Shown: positions 1 through 11,634, counted from the stretch's first letter. The stretch is DNA of 64,000 nt from Mycolicibacterium psychrotolerans (GCF_010729305.1 NZ_AP022574.1:2542001-2606000); one strand, 5' to 3'. Notes: generated by a model not told the origin, from the letters alone. Numbers and translations are program-made.

Positions 1-1694
1 CGGTCGATCAGCACCAGCGACAGCGAGGGGCCGGGCACGTCGACGCCCTGCCACAGGGACAGGGTGCCGAACAGCGACGTCGACGCGTCCTCGGCGAAGC
101 GTGCCACCAGCGCGGCGGTGTTGTCGTCGCCCTGGCACAGCACGGGCGTGTCGAGCCGTTCTCGCATGATCTCTGCGGTGGCTTTGGCCGCGCGCATCGA
201 GGAGAACAGGCCCAGCGTGCGCCCGCCGGCCGCGGTGATCAGCGCGGCGATCTCGTCGAGCTGCTCGGCCGATCCGGTGCCGTCCCGCCCGGGCGGGGGC
301 AGATGCGCGGCGACGTAGAGGATCGCGGCGCGGGCGTGGTCGAACGGGGAGCCGACGTCCAGGCCGCGCCAGCGGATGGTCGCCTCCGGCTCGCCGGTGA
401 GCCCCCAGGCCGACGCCATCGCGTCGAAGTCGCCTCCGACGGTCAGCGTCGCCGAGGTCAGCACCGCGGTGGTGTGGCCGAACAGCCGGGTGCGCAGCAG
501 CCCGGACACCGAGAGCGGGGCGACCCGCAGCACCGTGCGGCTGCCGGAGCGGCCGTCGTCGGTGTGCTCCAGCCAGACGACGTCGGTGCGGTCGGGGATC
601 GCGGGGACGAACGACGCCAGGACCCGGGCTGCGGTGTCGGCGACATCGCCGAGCGCCGTCGCGGCCTCCGCCCGCGCCGAAGCCGTCTTCGGATCGCTCG
701 GCGCGGTCTCGACCGCGCTGCGCGCCCGGCTCGCGCTGTCGCGCAGCACGCTCAGATAGCTGCCCAGCTCGTCGTCGAGCACGTCGATGCGGCCCGGCCG
801 CGCGTCGAAGATCGCGGAGGTGAACGTCGCGGCGGCCGCCTCGAACCGCTGCGCGAGCTCGGGCTCGACGACGCGGGCCGCGCGTCGCTGCGCCACGCCC
901 AGCGACGCGGCCGACAGTTCCGCGGTCGCCACCCCGGTCACCCGGTCCACCAGTTCGTGGGCTTCGTCGACGATCAGCAGGTCGTGTTCGGGCAGCACGT
1001 TGGCCTCACCGATGGCGTCGATGGCCAGCAGCGCATGGTTGGTGACCACCACGTCGGCGTCGGCGGCGCGGTCGCGTGCCCGCTCGGCGAAGCAGTCGGT
1101 GCCGAACGGGCACCGGGAGACGCCGATGCACTCGCGTGCCGACACGCTGACCTGCGACCAGGACCGGTCGGGCACTCCTGGCGCCAGCTCGTCGCGGTCA
1201 CCGGTCTGCGTTTCCGACGACCACTCGGTGAGCCGGACCACGTCGCGACCCAGCGCGCTGGAGGCAGCGGGCGCGAACAGCTGCTCCTGGGGCCGGTCGT
1301 CCGAGGATTCGCCGGCTCCGTTGTGAATCTTGTTCAGGCACAGATAGTTTCCGCGGCCCTTGAGGAGAGCGAACGTGGGTTTGCGGGGCAGGTGCGGGGT
1401 CAGCGAGTCGGCCAGCCGCGGCAGGTCCCGATCGACGAGCTGACGTTGCAGCGCGATGGTGGCGGTCGACACGACGACGGGCCGCTCGTCGGCCACCGCG
1501 TGGGCGATCGCCGGGACCAGATAGGCCAGTGACTTGCCGGTGCCCGTCCCGGCCTGCACGGCGAGATGCTCGCCGCTCGAGAACGCCGCCGCGACGGCCT
1601 CGGCCATCGCGACCTGACCGGCGCGGCCGGTGCCGCCGAGGGCGGCGACTGCGGTGGCGAGCAGATCGGTGACCTCGCCCGGCCGGGTGCTCAC
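1..1694 (-). CDS. dinG: ATP-dependent helicase DinG (5' part; C-terminus beyond left edge)
   Basis: XPD-like superfamily 2 DNA helicase, probably unwinding R-loops, D-loops or G-quadruplexes during repair. About 564 N-terminal residues are visible on the reverse strand. The start is a GTG at 1694. Walker A (AGTGTGKS) lies about 45 residues in. Four cysteines (NYLCLNK, ECIGVSRC and TDC) form the iron-sulfur cluster pattern of DinG/XPD helicases, and a DEAH box (IVDEAHE) follows near 950-985. The C-terminal helicase motifs are partly outside the window. It lies 4 bp downstream of pncB on the same strand, as in M. tuberculosis Rv1329c-Rv1330c, so the two are probably co-transcribed. Confidence 0.93.
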   Translation of the reverse strand, partial: MSTRPGEVTDLLATAVAALGGTGRAGQVAMAEAVAAAFSSGEHLAVQAGTGTGKSLAYLVPAIAHAVADERPVVVSTATIALQRQLVDRDLPRLADSLTPHLPRKPTFALLKGRGNYLCLNKIHNGAGESSDDRPQEQLFAPAASSALGRDVVRLTEWSSETQTGDRDELAPGVPDRSWSQVSVSARECIGVSRCPFGTDCFAERARDRAADADVVVTNHALLAIDAIGEANVLPEHDLLIVDEAHELVDRVTGVATAELSAASLGVAQRRAARVVEPELAQRFEAAAATFTSAIFDARPGRIDVLDDELGSYLSVLRDSASRARSAVETAPSDPKTASARAEAATALGDVADTAARVLASFVPAIPDRTDVVWLEHTDDGRSGSRTVLRVAPLSVSGLLRTRLFGHTTAVLTSATLTVGGDFDAMASAWGLTGEPEATIRWRGLDVGSPFDHARAAILYVAAHLPPPGRDGTGSAEQLDEIAALITAAGGRTLGLFSSMRAAKATAEIMRERLDTPVLCQGDDNTAALVARFAEDASTSLFGTLSLWQGVDVPGPSLSLVLID

Positions 1695-1698
1695 CCGG

Positions 1699-3054
1699 CT
1701 ACCGCCCGCGGCGGGGAGTGATCATCCGGGTCGGCACCGCCGGATCGCCCTTCGAGAGCTTCAGGCCGTCCCAGGGCAGGCTGAGCAGACCCTGCTGGAC
1801 ACGTTCACGGGCGGCGTCGAGGCTCAAGTCGGCGACGGGTCGCCCGTCGCGCATCATGGGCACGGTCACCGGACGGCTGACGAGGTCCTGCGGGATCTCG
1901 GGCGCCCGGCCGGCGGGGTGGACGATCTCCTCGACGATGGTGCCCGACTCCTTGGCGAGCCGGACGGCCTGCTTGCGCCCCCCGTGAGACTCCTTGTGGC
2001 TGCTGCGCTTCTCCACCGGGAGACCGTCCACCTCGACGAGCTTGTAGACCATGCTCGCGGTCGGCGCCCCCGAGCCGGTGACCACGGAGGTTCCTACGCC
2101 GTACAGGTCGACCGGTTCGGCCCGCAGGGCGGCGATCGCGAACTCGTCGAGATCGCCGGACACGACGATCTTGGTACCGGTGGCGCCCAGACCGTCGAGC
2201 TGGTCGCGGACCTGCCGGGCCAGCACGCCGAGGTCGCCCGAGTCGATCCGCACCGCCCCCAGGCCGGGTCCGGCGACGTCGATCGCGTTGGCGACCCCGG
2301 CGGTGATGTCGTAGGTGTCGACCAGCAGCGTGGTGTCGACGCCCAGCGCGTCCACCTGGGCCCGGAACGCCGCCTTCTCGCCGTCGGTGGCGGTCTGGCC
2401 GGCAATGGTGTGCAGCAACGTGAACGCATGCGCGCTGGTGCCCAGCGCGGGAACGCCGTAGCGGCGCTCGGCCTCGAGGTTCGACGAGCCGGTGAAGCCC
2501 GCGAGGTAGGCCGCCCGCGACGCGGCGACCGCGGCGTACTCGTGGGTGCGGCGCGAACCCATCTCGATCAGCGGACGGCCCTCGGCGGCGCTGACCATGC
2601 GGGCCGCCGCCGAGGCGATCGCGGTGTCGTGGTTGAAGATCGACAGCGCCAGCGTTTCGAGCAGCACGCATTGCCCGAATGTGCCGTGCACCGAGAGCAC
2701 CGGGGAGCCCGGGAAGTACAACTCGCCCTCGGGGTAGCCGTCGATGTCGCCGGTGAACCGGTAGTCGGCCAGATAGGCCAGCGTGTCGTCGTCGAGGAAG
2801 TCCGACAGCGCGGCCAGTTCGTCGCTGTCGAACCTGAAGTCCGGCAACGCTTCCAACAAGCGCCCGGTGCCCCCCGTCACCCCGAAGCGCCTGCCGTCGG
2901 GCAGCCGGCGGGCGAACACCTCGAAGGTGGTCTGCCGGTGGGCGGTGCCGTCGCGCAGCGCCGCGGCGAGCATCGTCAGTTCGTACTTGTCGGTCAGCAG
3001 CGCCACCGAAGACAGGGGCGAGGCGTGGGCCGTACCCGGGAGCGGCGAAGTCAC
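1699..3054 (-). CDS. pncB: Nicotinate phosphoribosyltransferase
   Basis: Converts nicotinate and PRPP to nicotinate mononucleotide in the Preiss-Handler NAD salvage pathway; cytosolic. 451 aa from the GTG at 3054, whose product begins [10 protein letters not shown]. Upstream in-frame starts would run into the clpS promoter and are less likely. The N-terminal [11 protein letters not shown], the [14 protein letters not shown] block and the C-terminal GTSVVTGSG phosphate-binding loop followed by VYKLVEVDG are typical of PncB. It is divergent from clpS with a 53-bp gap, matching M. tuberculosis pncB1 (Rv1330c). Confidence 0.95.
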   Translation of the reverse strand: MTSPLPGTAHASPLSSVALLTDKYELTMLAAALRDGTAHRQTTFEVFARRLPDGRRFGVTGGTGRLLEALPDFRFDSDELAALSDFLDDDTLAYLADYRFTGDIDGYPEGELYFPGSPVLSVHGTFGQCVLLETLALSIFNHDTAIASAAARMVSAAEGRPLIEMGSRRTHEYAAVAASRAAYLAGFTGSSNLEAERRYGVPALGTSAHAFTLLHTIAGQTATDGEKAAFRAQVDALGVDTTLLVDTYDITAGVANAIDVAGPGLGAVRIDSGDLGVLARQVRDQLDGLGATGTKIVVSGDLDEFAIAALRAEPVDLYGVGTSVVTGSGAPTASMVYKLVEVDGLPVEKRSSHKESHGGRKQAVRLAKESGTIVEEIVHPAGRAPEIPQDLVSRPVTVPMMRDGRPVADLSLDAARERVQQGLLSLPWDGLKLSKGDPAVPTRMITPRRGR

Positions 3055-3094
3055 GGCCCAACCGTATCGGTTCGGAGCCCGTGGATGACCCCGG

Positions 3095-3100
3095 TATTCT
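3095..3100 (+). promoter_or_regulatory. Candidate -10 element of a leaderless clpS transcript
   Basis: TATTCT fits the mycobacterial TANNNT -10 consensus and ends 7 nt before the clpS ATG. That distance would place the transcription start on or next to the ATG. No Shine-Dalgarno sequence is visible before this ATG, which also favours leaderless initiation. This is inference from spacing only. Confidence 0.4.
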
Positions 3101-3107
3101 TGCCGGC

Positions 3108-3410
3108 ATGGTGACGCCGGCGAAGGCACGACCGGAAACCCGCGAAGAACGCGACGTGGACTCCGACGTCGCGGCCGACACCCCCTGGATCACCATCGTG
3201 TGGGACGACCCGGTGAACCTGATGACCTATGTGACCTACGTCTTCCAGAAGCTCTTCGGATACAGCGAGCCGCACGCGACCAAGTTGATGCTGCAGGTGC
3301 ACAACGAGGGCAAGGCGGTGGTCTCGGCGGGCAGCCGGGAGTCCATGGAAGTCGACGTGTCCAAGCTCCACGCCGCGGGGCTGTGGGCGACGCTGCAACA
3401 GGACCGCTGA
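3108..3410 (+). CDS. clpS: ATP-dependent Clp protease adaptor ClpS
   Basis: Adaptor that delivers N-degron substrates to the ClpC1/ClpP protease. 100 aa from the ATG at 3108; an upstream in-frame ATG at 3081 would extend across the candidate promoter and is not preferred. The core runs from [15 protein letters not shown] through [17 protein letters not shown], the conserved ClpS fold with the D-D-P-V-N substrate-binding loop. It begins a forward operon with the DUF2017 gene 7 bp downstream. The counterpart in M. tuberculosis is Rv1331. Confidence 0.95.
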   Translation: MVTPAKARPETREERDVDSDVAADTPWITIVWDDPVNLMTYVTYVFQKLFGYSEPHATKLMLQVHNEGKAVVSAGSRESMEVDVSKLHAAGLWATLQQDR

Positions 3411-3417
3411 ATTCGCT

Positions 3418-4002
3418 GTGCGTAAATGGAAGCGGGTCGAAGGCGGCGACGGCCCCCGGTTCCGGTCGGCTCTGGCCGCCCACGAGGCCGACCTGCTCTC
3501 CAGCCTGGTGTCGTCGCTGTTGGGCATGCTCGACGATCGCGAATCGTCGGCTCCCGTCGACGAACTCGCCGAGATCACCGGTATCCGTACCGGCAATTCG
3601 GTTCCGCCGCAAGACGATACGATGAAGCGGCTACTGCCGGACTTCTACCGTCCGGCGACCGACCATCCCGCGGGTTCGGGTCCGGCCGAGAGCCTGAACA
3701 GCGCCCTGCGCAGTCTGCACGAACCCGAGATCATCGACGCCAAACGCACGGCTGCACAACGCCTGCTGGCGACGGTGCCGCCCGCCGGAGGCAAGTTCGA
3801 GCTGTCCGAGGACGATGCGCAGGCGTGGGTGTCGGCCGTCAACGACGTGCGCCTTGCGCTGGGCACGATGCTCGAGATCGGGCCCGACGGACCCGACCGG
3901 CTACCGCACGAGCATCCGATGGCCGGCCATCTCGACGTGTACCAGTGGCTGACGGTGCTGCAGGAGTACCTGGTCGTCAGCCTGATGGGCGGGGCGCGCT
4001 GA
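3418..4002 (+). CDS. DUF2017 family protein
   Basis: Conserved actinobacterial protein of unknown function, 194 aa from a GTG at 3418. It almost always follows clpS (Rv1332 in M. tuberculosis), which suggests a role linked to Clp-dependent proteolysis, but that is only context. The predicted protein is soluble, acidic and largely helical, with no signal peptide or membrane segment. Its stop codon overlaps the start of the next gene (ATGA), so the two are translationally coupled. Confidence 0.9.
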   Translation: MRKWKRVEGGDGPRFRSALAAHEADLLSSLVSSLLGMLDDRESSAPVDELAEITGIRTGNSVPPQDDTMKRLLPDFYRPATDHPAGSGPAESLNSALRSLHEPEIIDAKRTAAQRLLATVPPAGGKFELSEDDAQAWVSAVNDVRLALGTMLEIGPDGPDRLPHEHPMAGHLDVYQWLTVLQEYLVVSLMGGAR

Positions 4003-5024
4003 TGGCCGGTGCCATCACCGACGTCGGCGGCATCCGGGTGGGCCACCACCACGTGCTCGACCCCGACGCGGCGCTGGGGTCCGGCTGGGCCACCGGGACG
4101 ACGGTGGTGCTCACCCCGCCGGGAACCGTCGGCGGGGTCGACGGCCGCGGGGGAGCGCCCGGCACCCGTGAGACCGACCTGCTCGACCCCGGGAACTCGG
4201 TGCGCCACGTCGACGCCGTCGTGCTCACCGGCGGCAGTGCGTTCGGGCTTGCCGCGGCCGACGGTGTGATGACCTGGCTCGAGGAGCAGGAGCGCGGCGT
4301 GGCGATGGACGGCGGTGTGGTGCCGATCGTGCCCGCCGCGGTGATCTTCGACCTGCCGGTGGGCGGCTGGCAGCGCCGGCCGAGCGCCGACTTCGGGTAC
4401 CGCGCCGCCGCCGCCGCGGTCAGCGACACCGGGATCGGCACTGTCGGCGCCGGTGTCGGGGCGCGCGCCGGGGTGCTCAAAGGCGGGGTGGGCACCGCCT
4501 CGGTGACGCTCGACATCGGCGTCACCGTCGGCGCCCTCGTCGTCGTCAACTCGGCAGGCGACGTCGTCGACCCCGGCACCGGGCTGCCCTGGTCGGCCCA
4601 CCACATCGAGGACTTCGGTCTGGTGGCCCCGCCCGCGGACCAAGTGGCCGCGTACGCCGACCGGCACCGCGAGTTCGGTCCGCTCAACACGACGATCGCC
4701 GTCGTCGCGACCGATGCCGCGTTGAGCAAGGCGGCCTGCCGCCGGGTGGCGGTGGCCGCCCAGGACGGACTGGCCCGCACGATCCGGCCCTGCCACACCC
4801 CGCTGGACGGCGACACGGTGTTCGCGCTGGCCACCGGCGCGGTCGAGGTGGATCCCGACCCGACCCTCCCGGCGTCGATGTCACCGGAGGTGCCGTTGAT
4901 GACGGCCGTCGGGGCGGCCGCGGCCGACGCCCTGGCCAGCGCCGTGCTCGTCGCGATGCTGGCCGCCGAGACGGTCGCCGGAATACCGACATACCGTGGC
5001 CTGTTGCCGGGAGCGTTCGAGTGA
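4002..5024 (+). CDS. P1 family (DmpA-type) peptidase / aminopeptidase
   Basis: Self-processing N-terminal-nucleophile hydrolase of the DmpA/BapA fold; family members release N-terminal residues or beta-amino acids from peptides. 340 aa. The glycine-rich segments GGSAFGLAAADG (about 78-88) and VGAGVGARAGVLKGGVGTAS (about 148-167) and the VVNSAGDVVDP stretch are typical. By analogy with DmpA the autocleavage would be at N229-T230 (LNTTIAVVATD), making Thr230 the new N-terminal nucleophile; this is inferred, not shown. M. tuberculosis counterpart Rv1333. It sits just upstream of mec. Confidence 0.88.
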   Translation: MAGAITDVGGIRVGHHHVLDPDAALGSGWATGTTVVLTPPGTVGGVDGRGGAPGTRETDLLDPGNSVRHVDAVVLTGGSAFGLAAADGVMTWLEEQERGVAMDGGVVPIVPAAVIFDLPVGGWQRRPSADFGYRAAAAAVSDTGIGTVGAGVGARAGVLKGGVGTASVTLDIGVTVGALVVVNSAGDVVDPGTGLPWSAHHIEDFGLVAPPADQVAAYADRHREFGPLNTTIAVVATDAALSKAACRRVAVAAQDGLARTIRPCHTPLDGDTVFALATGAVEVDPDPTLPASMSPEVPLMTAVGAAAADALASAVLVAMLAAETVAGIPTYRGLLPGAFE

Positions 5025-5040
5025 AAGGAAACCGACGCCG

Positions 5041-5454
5041 GTGCTGACGATTCGTGCTGACCTCGTGGAGGCGATGGTCAGCCATGCCCGGGCCGATCAC
5101 CCCGACGAGGCGTGCGGCATCATCGCCGGACCGGAGGGGTCCGACCGCCCCGAGCGGTTCATCGCGATGGTCAACGCCGAGCGGTCGCCGACGTTCTACC
5201 GGTTCGACTCGGGGGAGCAGCTGAAGGTCTGGCGCGCCCTGGATGCGGCCGACGAGGCGCCCGTCGTCATCTACCACTCGCACACCGCGACCGAGGCCTA
5301 CCCGAGCCGCACCGACATCTCGTATGCGTCCGAGCCGGACGCCCACTACGTCCTGGTGTCGACCCGCGACCCCGAGACCCACGAGCTGCGCAGCTATCGC
5401 ATCGTGGACGGCGTCGTCACCGAAGAGCCAGTCACCGTCGTCGATCAGTACTGA
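5041..5454 (+). CDS. mec: CysO-cysteine peptidase Mec (JAMM/MPN+ metalloprotease)
   Basis: Zinc peptidase that releases cysteine from the C-terminus of the carrier protein CysO. 137 aa from a GTG at 5041 preceded by GAAAGGAAAC; the in-frame ATG at 4996 would overlap the upstream gene heavily. The JAMM motif is complete: Glu in DHPDEACG, then HSHT and the downstream S-x-x-D (YPSRTD). It is followed 19 bp later by cysO, and the order mec-cysO-cysM is the known mycobacterial O-phosphoserine cysteine pathway (Rv1334-Rv1336). Confidence 0.96.
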   Translation: MLTIRADLVEAMVSHARADHPDEACGIIAGPEGSDRPERFIAMVNAERSPTFYRFDSGEQLKVWRALDAADEAPVVIYHSHTATEAYPSRTDISYASEPDAHYVLVSTRDPETHELRSYRIVDGVVTEEPVTVVDQY

Positions 5455-5473
5455 GAAGAAGAGGAGTCTGCCC

Positions 5474-7384
<1,911 letters not shown>

Positions 7385-7388
<4 letters not shown>

Positions 7389-8215
7389 GCGCCCATCTGC
7401 CGATCGGCATCTTCGATTCCGGTGTCGGCGGCCTCACCGTCGCCCGGGCCGTCATCGACCAGCTGCCCGACGAGGAGATCATCTACGTCGGCGACACCAG
7501 CAACGGGCCGTACGGGCCGCTGACCGTGCCGGAGATCCGCGCGCACGCGCTGGCCATCGGCGACGATCTCGCCGACCGGGGCATCAAGGCACTGGTGATC
7601 GCGTGCAACACGGCGTCGTCGGCCTGCCTGCGCGATGCGCGCGAGCGGTACGCACCGATTCCCGTCGTCGAGGTCATCCTGCCCGCGGTGCGCCGCGCGG
7701 TCAGCACGACCCGCAACGGCCGGGTGGGCGTGATCGGGACCGAGGCGACGATCGCGTCCGGGGCCTATCAGGACGCTTTCGCCGCCGCCCGCGACCTCGA
7801 GGTGTTCGGGGTCGCGTGCCCCCGTTTCGTCGATTTCGTCGAGCGCGGCGTGACCAGCGGGCGGCAGGTGCTCGGGCTGGCCGAGGGGTACCTGGAGCCG
7901 CTGCAACGCGCGGAGGTCGACACGCTCGTACTCGGGTGCACGCACTACCCGATGCTGTCCGGGCTCATCCAGCTGGCGATGGGCAACGACGTCACGCTGG
8001 TGTCGAGCGCCGAGGAGACAGCAAAGGACCTGCTGCGGGTGCTGACCGAACGCGACCTGCTGCGCGCGCATCCGGGCGACGACGCGCCGGCACCGCGCAG
8101 GGTGTTCGAGGCCACCGGCGATCCGGAGGCGTTCACCCGGCTGGCGGCGCGTTTTCTCGGACCCTCACTGGACGGGGTCCGGCCGGTGCAGCGTCACGCC
8201 GGCACGCGAACATGA
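7385..8215 (+). CDS. murI: Glutamate racemase
   Basis: Interconverts L- and D-glutamate for peptidoglycan synthesis. 276 aa from the ATG at 7385. The substrate loop FDSGVGGLT, the first catalytic cysteine in ACNTASS and the second in LGCTHYP are all present. It is coupled to the rhomboid gene by an ATGA overlap, as in M. tuberculosis Rv1337-Rv1338. The last ~20 residues are a variable tail. Confidence 0.96.
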
Positions 8216-8273
8216 CGTTGGTCGCGCAAAGCGGCGATGTTTTCGCCATGGCGATCACGGGCATGGCAAGCTA

Positions 8274-9047
8274 GTGAGCGTGCGAATCACCGTACTGGGG
8301 TGCTCCGGCAGTGTGGTCGGACCTGATTCGCCCGCGTCCGGCTACCTGATCACCGCACCCGACGCTCCGCCGCTTGTTCTCGACTTCGGCGGAGGGGTTC
8401 TCGGCGCGCTGCAGCGCTTCGCCGACCCGAACTCTGTGCACGTGTTGCTCTCGCATCTGCACGCCGATCACTGCCTCGATATGCCCGGCCTGTTCGTCTG
8501 GCGGCGCTATCACCCGAGCCCCGCGCAGCAGCGTGGTCTGGTGTACGGACCCGCCAACACCTGGGCGCGCCTGGGCGCGGCGTCCTCGCCCGAAGGCGGC
8601 GAGATCGACGACATCAGCGACATCTTCGACATCCGGCACTGGGTGGACAATCAGCCCGTCGAGATCGGTGCGCTGACCATCGTGCCGCGGCTGGTGTGTC
8701 ACCCCACCGAGTCCTACGGCATGCGCATCACCGACCCGTCGGGTGCCACGCTCGTGTACAGCGGCGACACCGGCTACTGCGACGCGCTGATCGACCTGGC
8801 CCGCGACGCCGACGTGTTCCTGTGCGAGGCATCCTGGACACACGATCCCGCACGCCCGCCGCGCCTGCACCTGTCGGGCACCGAGGCCGGTCGCGCGGCC
8901 GCCCGCGCCGGTGTCCGGGAGCTCCTGCTGACCCACATCCCGCCGTGGACGTCGCGTGAGGACGTCATCAGCGAGGCCAAGGCCGAGTTCGACGGACCCG
9001 TGCACGCGGTGGTGTCCAACGAGGCGTTCGACGTCGCCCGCGCCTGA
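8274..9047 (+). CDS. MBL-fold cyclic nucleotide phosphodiesterase (Rv1339 type)
   Basis: Metallo-beta-lactamase fold phosphodiesterase, 257 aa from a GTG at 8274. The metal-binding signature HLHADHCLD is intact (about residues 63-71), with further ligands in the VYSGDTGYC and LLTHIPPW segments. Its M. tuberculosis homologue Rv1339 is described as an atypical class II cAMP phosphodiesterase, and an equivalent role is expected here. It follows murI after 58 bp and is separated from rph by a hairpin-forming gap. Confidence 0.9.
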   Translation: MSVRITVLGCSGSVVGPDSPASGYLITAPDAPPLVLDFGGGVLGALQRFADPNSVHVLLSHLHADHCLDMPGLFVWRRYHPSPAQQRGLVYGPANTWARLGAASSPEGGEIDDISDIFDIRHWVDNQPVEIGALTIVPRLVCHPTESYGMRITDPSGATLVYSGDTGYCDALIDLARDADVFLCEASWTHDPARPPRLHLSGTEAGRAAARAGVRELLLTHIPPWTSREDVISEAKAEFDGPVHAVVSNEAFDVARA

Positions 9048-9090
9048 CTCCGCCCGTTCCCTTGTCGCCCAACCCGACATTCGGGCGGAG
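9048..9090 (+). terminator. 9-bp stem hairpin between the phosphodiesterase and rph
   Basis: CTCCGCCCG at 9048-9056 pairs perfectly with CGGGCGGAG at 9082-9090 around a 25-base loop, directly after the upstream stop codon. No T-run follows, so it would be an atypical terminator. Its right half (TCGCCCAAC...GACATTCGG) resembles the right arm of the palindrome at 34795-34814, so it may instead be a degenerate copy of an intergenic repeat. Confidence 0.45.
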
Positions 9091-9145
9091 AAGTGCGAGA
9101 AGCCTCCGCCATTGCGTCGATCTCGGCGCTGTCATGGCGACCGGT

Positions 9146-9151
9146 TAGGGT
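9146..9151 (+). promoter_or_regulatory. Candidate -10 element of leaderless rph
   Basis: TAGGGT matches TANNNT and ends 7 nt before the GTG start of rph at 9159. No Shine-Dalgarno sequence is seen in front of that GTG. Spacing and sequence suit leaderless transcription, as for clpS above. Confidence 0.4.
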
Positions 9152-9158
9152 TGGGCCC

Positions 9159-9941
9159 GTGTCCAGACGAGAAGACGGCCGGCTCGACGACGAACTCCGC
9201 CCGGTCACCATCACCCGCGGCTTCACCACCCATCCCGCGGGATCGGTGCTCGTCCAGTTCGGCGAAACGAGGGTGATGTGCGCGGCGAGCGTCACCGAAG
9301 GGGTTCCGCGCTGGCGCAAGGGCTCCGGCCAGGGCTGGCTGACCGCGGAGTACGCGATGCTGCCGGCCGCCACGCACGAACGCTCCGACCGGGAATCGGT
9401 CAAGGGCCGGGTCGGCGGTCGCACCCAGGAGATCAGCCGGTTGGTCGGCCGCTCACTGCGCGCGTGTATCGACCTCGCCGCTCTCGGAGAAAACACCATC
9501 GCGATCGACTGTGACGTCCTGCAGGCCGACGGTGGCACCCGCACCGCGGCCATCACCGGCGCCTATGTCGCGCTGGCCGACGCGGTCACCTACCTCGCGG
9601 CCGCAGGCAAGCTGAAGGATCCGCGTCCGCTGTCCTGCGCCATCGCCGCGGTCAGCGTCGGTGTCGTCGACGGCCGCATCCGCGTCGACCTGCCCTACAC
9701 CGAGGACTCGCGCGCCGAGGTCGACATGAACGTTGTCGCCACCGACACCGGCACGCTCGTCGAGATCCAGGGCACCGGCGAGGGGGCCACGTTCCCGCGC
9801 TCGACGCTGGACAAGATGCTCGACGCCGCGATGGCGGCCTGCGATCAGCTCTTCGAGATCCAGCGGGCCGCGCTCGAGCTCCCGTATCCCGGCGTGTTGC
9901 CCGAGTCCGGCGAGCCGGCCAAGAAGGCGTTCGGCAGCTGA
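9159..9941 (+). CDS. rph: Ribonuclease PH
   Basis: Phosphorolytic 3'-5' exoribonuclease that trims tRNA and other RNA 3' ends. 260 aa from the GTG at 9159, whose product begins VSRREDGR. An in-frame GTG further upstream (9093) has no support. Conserved blocks [32 protein letters not shown] and [12 protein letters not shown] are complete. Adjacent to rdgB, an order conserved in many bacteria (Rv1340-Rv1341). Confidence 0.96.
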   Translation: MSRREDGRLDDELRPVTITRGFTTHPAGSVLVQFGETRVMCAASVTEGVPRWRKGSGQGWLTAEYAMLPAATHERSDRESVKGRVGGRTQEISRLVGRSLRACIDLAALGENTIAIDCDVLQADGGTRTAAITGAYVALADAVTYLAAAGKLKDPRPLSCAIAAVSVGVVDGRIRVDLPYTEDSRAEVDMNVVATDTGTLVEIQGTGEGATFPRSTLDKMLDAAMAACDQLFEIQRAALELPYPGVLPESGEPAKKAFGS

Positions 9942-10546
9942 TCCGGTTACTGGTTGCCTCGCGCAACCCGAAGAAGCTGGCCGAGTTGCACCGCGTGCTC
10001 GACGCTGCCGGGGTCTCGGGGGTGACGTTGCTGTCACTGGCCGATGTCCCTCCGTTCGACGAGGCGCCCGAGACCGGCGCGACCTTCGAAGCGAACGCGC
10101 TGGCCAAGGCCCGTGACGCGTACACCGCGACGGGCCTGCCCGCAGTGGCCGACGATTCCGGGCTGGAAGTCGAGGCGCTCAACGGGATGCCCGGGGTGCT
10201 CAGCGCACGCTGGTCGGGCCGGCACGGCGACGACGCCGCGAACACCGCACTGCTGCTCGGTCAGCTCGGCGACGTCCCCGACGAGCGCCGCGGCGCGGCG
10301 TTCGTCTCCGCATGCGCTCTGGTGCACGGGCCCGCCGACGACGACGCCGTCGTGGTGCGCGGGGAGTGGACGGGCAGCATCGTGCGCGCGCCGCGCGGCG
10401 ACGGCGGCTTCGGCTACGACCCGGTGTTCCTGCCCACGGGGTCGGAGCGGACGGCGGCCGAACTCGGTCCCGAGGAGAAGGATGCGGCCTCGCATCGGGG
10501 CAGGGCGCTCGCCGCGCTGCTGCCCGCGCTGCGTGCTCTGCTCTGA
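9938..10546 (+). CDS. rdgB: XTP/dITP pyrophosphatase (non-canonical purine NTP hydrolase)
   Basis: Hydrolyses dITP, XTP and ITP to keep deaminated purines out of DNA and RNA. About 202 aa. The N-terminal [10 protein letters not shown] motif requires a start upstream of the TTG at 9986. The only plausible candidates are the CTG at 9938, overlapping the rph stop, or the adjacent ATC, so the start is non-AUG and uncertain by one codon. [20 protein letters not shown] and [13 protein letters not shown] are conserved. Its last 133 bp overlap the acyltransferase gene on the other strand. Confidence 0.92.
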   Translation: MIRLLVASRNPKKLAELHRVLDAAGVSGVTLLSLADVPPFDEAPETGATFEANALAKARDAYTATGLPAVADDSGLEVEALNGMPGVLSARWSGRHGDDAANTALLLGQLGDVPDERRGAAFVSACALVHGPADDDAVVVRGEWTGSIVRAPRGDGGFGYDPVFLPTGSERTAAELGPEEKDAASHRGRALAALLPALRALL

Positions 10547-11634
10547 GGCGCCGTCACCCGGTGCAGCAGCCAAGCCGCCGGCACGGTCAGCGCCAGGGTG
10601 GCCGCGATCAGTCCAGGCATCGATCCGGTGAACAGCGGCCAGCGCAGCACAAGGTGCATCGCCAGCGCCATCACCACCACGTGCAGGAGGAAGATCTCGT
10701 AGGAGATCTCGCCGAGCCACACCACGGGCCGGCTGGCCAGCACGCGGGTGTAGGAATCGCGGCTGCCCAGCGCCGCGGGTGCGACGACCAGGGTCGCGAT
10801 CACCGCGTACAGCGTCGCCTTCACCGCAGGCACCCACCACGGGTCCGGGCCGAGGATCACTCCGCCGAGCGACGTGGCCACCATCAGATAGAGGGCGCCC
10901 GCGACCGGCACGGCGACCACCGCCCGACAGCGCACCCGGAGCGTCTGCAGCACCGCCAGCGCCATGCCGCCGGCGAACCAGGCGAGGTGACCGGGCAGCC
11001 ACATGCCGGCGGAGCTCGGCAGCGCGTCGGTGGTCTCGGCGGCGACCAGCCATGCCGGCGTCACCGCGGCGAGCGCCGCGAGCCCGATAAGGATGCGCGC
11101 CGGCCGCCATCGCCGGCGCAGCAGCGCGAAGGCCAACGCGGGCAGAGCGAGGTAGAACGACACCTCGACGGCCATGCTCCACATCTGGGACAGGCCGGGG
11201 TGCAGCAACGTGGTGAGGTAGTCGTCGGTGTAGATCTGGGTGAACGTCAGGTAGCGCAGCAGCCCGTACAGCGACTGACCGGGGTTCGGGCCCGGGGTGA
11301 ACACGGTGTAGATCTCGAACGCCGCGACGACGGCGATCACGTAGGCGGGCAGGATGCGGCGCAGCCGGTGCCTGCTGTATCGCCGGACCGACGGGGCAGG
11401 GGCGCCGTCGGCGGCCGAGCGCACCCACGGGCGGAAGAGCAGGAAACCGGTCAGCACGAAGAAGACGGCGACCCCGATGTCGAGCCGAGCAGACAACGCG
11501 CCGACGTAGCCGTGGGTGAGAAACCCGGTCGCGAACGCGGCATGGGTGCCGACGACGGCCAGCGCGGCGACCGCTCGCAGACCGGTGAGGGCGGGGTCCC
11601 GCCACACGGTCGGGTTATTCGTCGGGTTATTCAA
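10414..11634 (-). CDS. Acyltransferase 3 family integral membrane protein
   Basis: Ten or so membrane helices and the opening block ALTGLRAVAALAVVGTHAAF, including the conserved His, identify an acyltransferase-3 (OafA/NodX-like) enzyme. Such enzymes acylate sugars or envelope lipids; the target here is unknown. 406 aa from a TTG at 11634, or 397 aa from a GTG at 11607. The first residues (NNPTNNPT) come from a short direct repeat. The last ~45 residues are hydrophilic, encoded entirely opposite rdgB, and may be dispensable. As I recall it, M. tuberculosis has no gene here between Rv1341 and Rv1342c. Confidence 0.85.
   Translation of the reverse strand: MNNPTNNPTVWRDPALTGLRAVAALAVVGTHAAFATGFLTHGYVGALSARLDIGVAVFFVLTGFLLFRPWVRSAADGAPAPSVRRYSRHRLRRILPAYVIAVVAAFEIYTVFTPGPNPGQSLYGLLRYLTFTQIYTDDYLTTLLHPGLSQMWSMAVEVSFYLALPALAFALLRRRWRPARILIGLAALAAVTPAWLVAAETTDALPSSAGMWLPGHLAWFAGGMALAVLQTLRVRCRAVVAVPVAGALYLMVATSLGGVILGPDPWWVPAVKATLYAVIATLVVAPAALGSRDSYTRVLASRPVVWLGEISYEIFLLHVVVMALAMHLVLRWPLFTGSMPGLIAATLALTVPAAWLLHRVTAPQSRARSAGSSAASALPRCEAASFSSGPSSAAVRSDPVGRNTGS

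Noticed and set aside
303..1532. Long forward reading frame opposite dinG
   Set aside because: Arg/Gly/Ala-rich low-complexity product typical of the antisense frame of a high-GC gene; the reverse strand carries complete helicase motifs.
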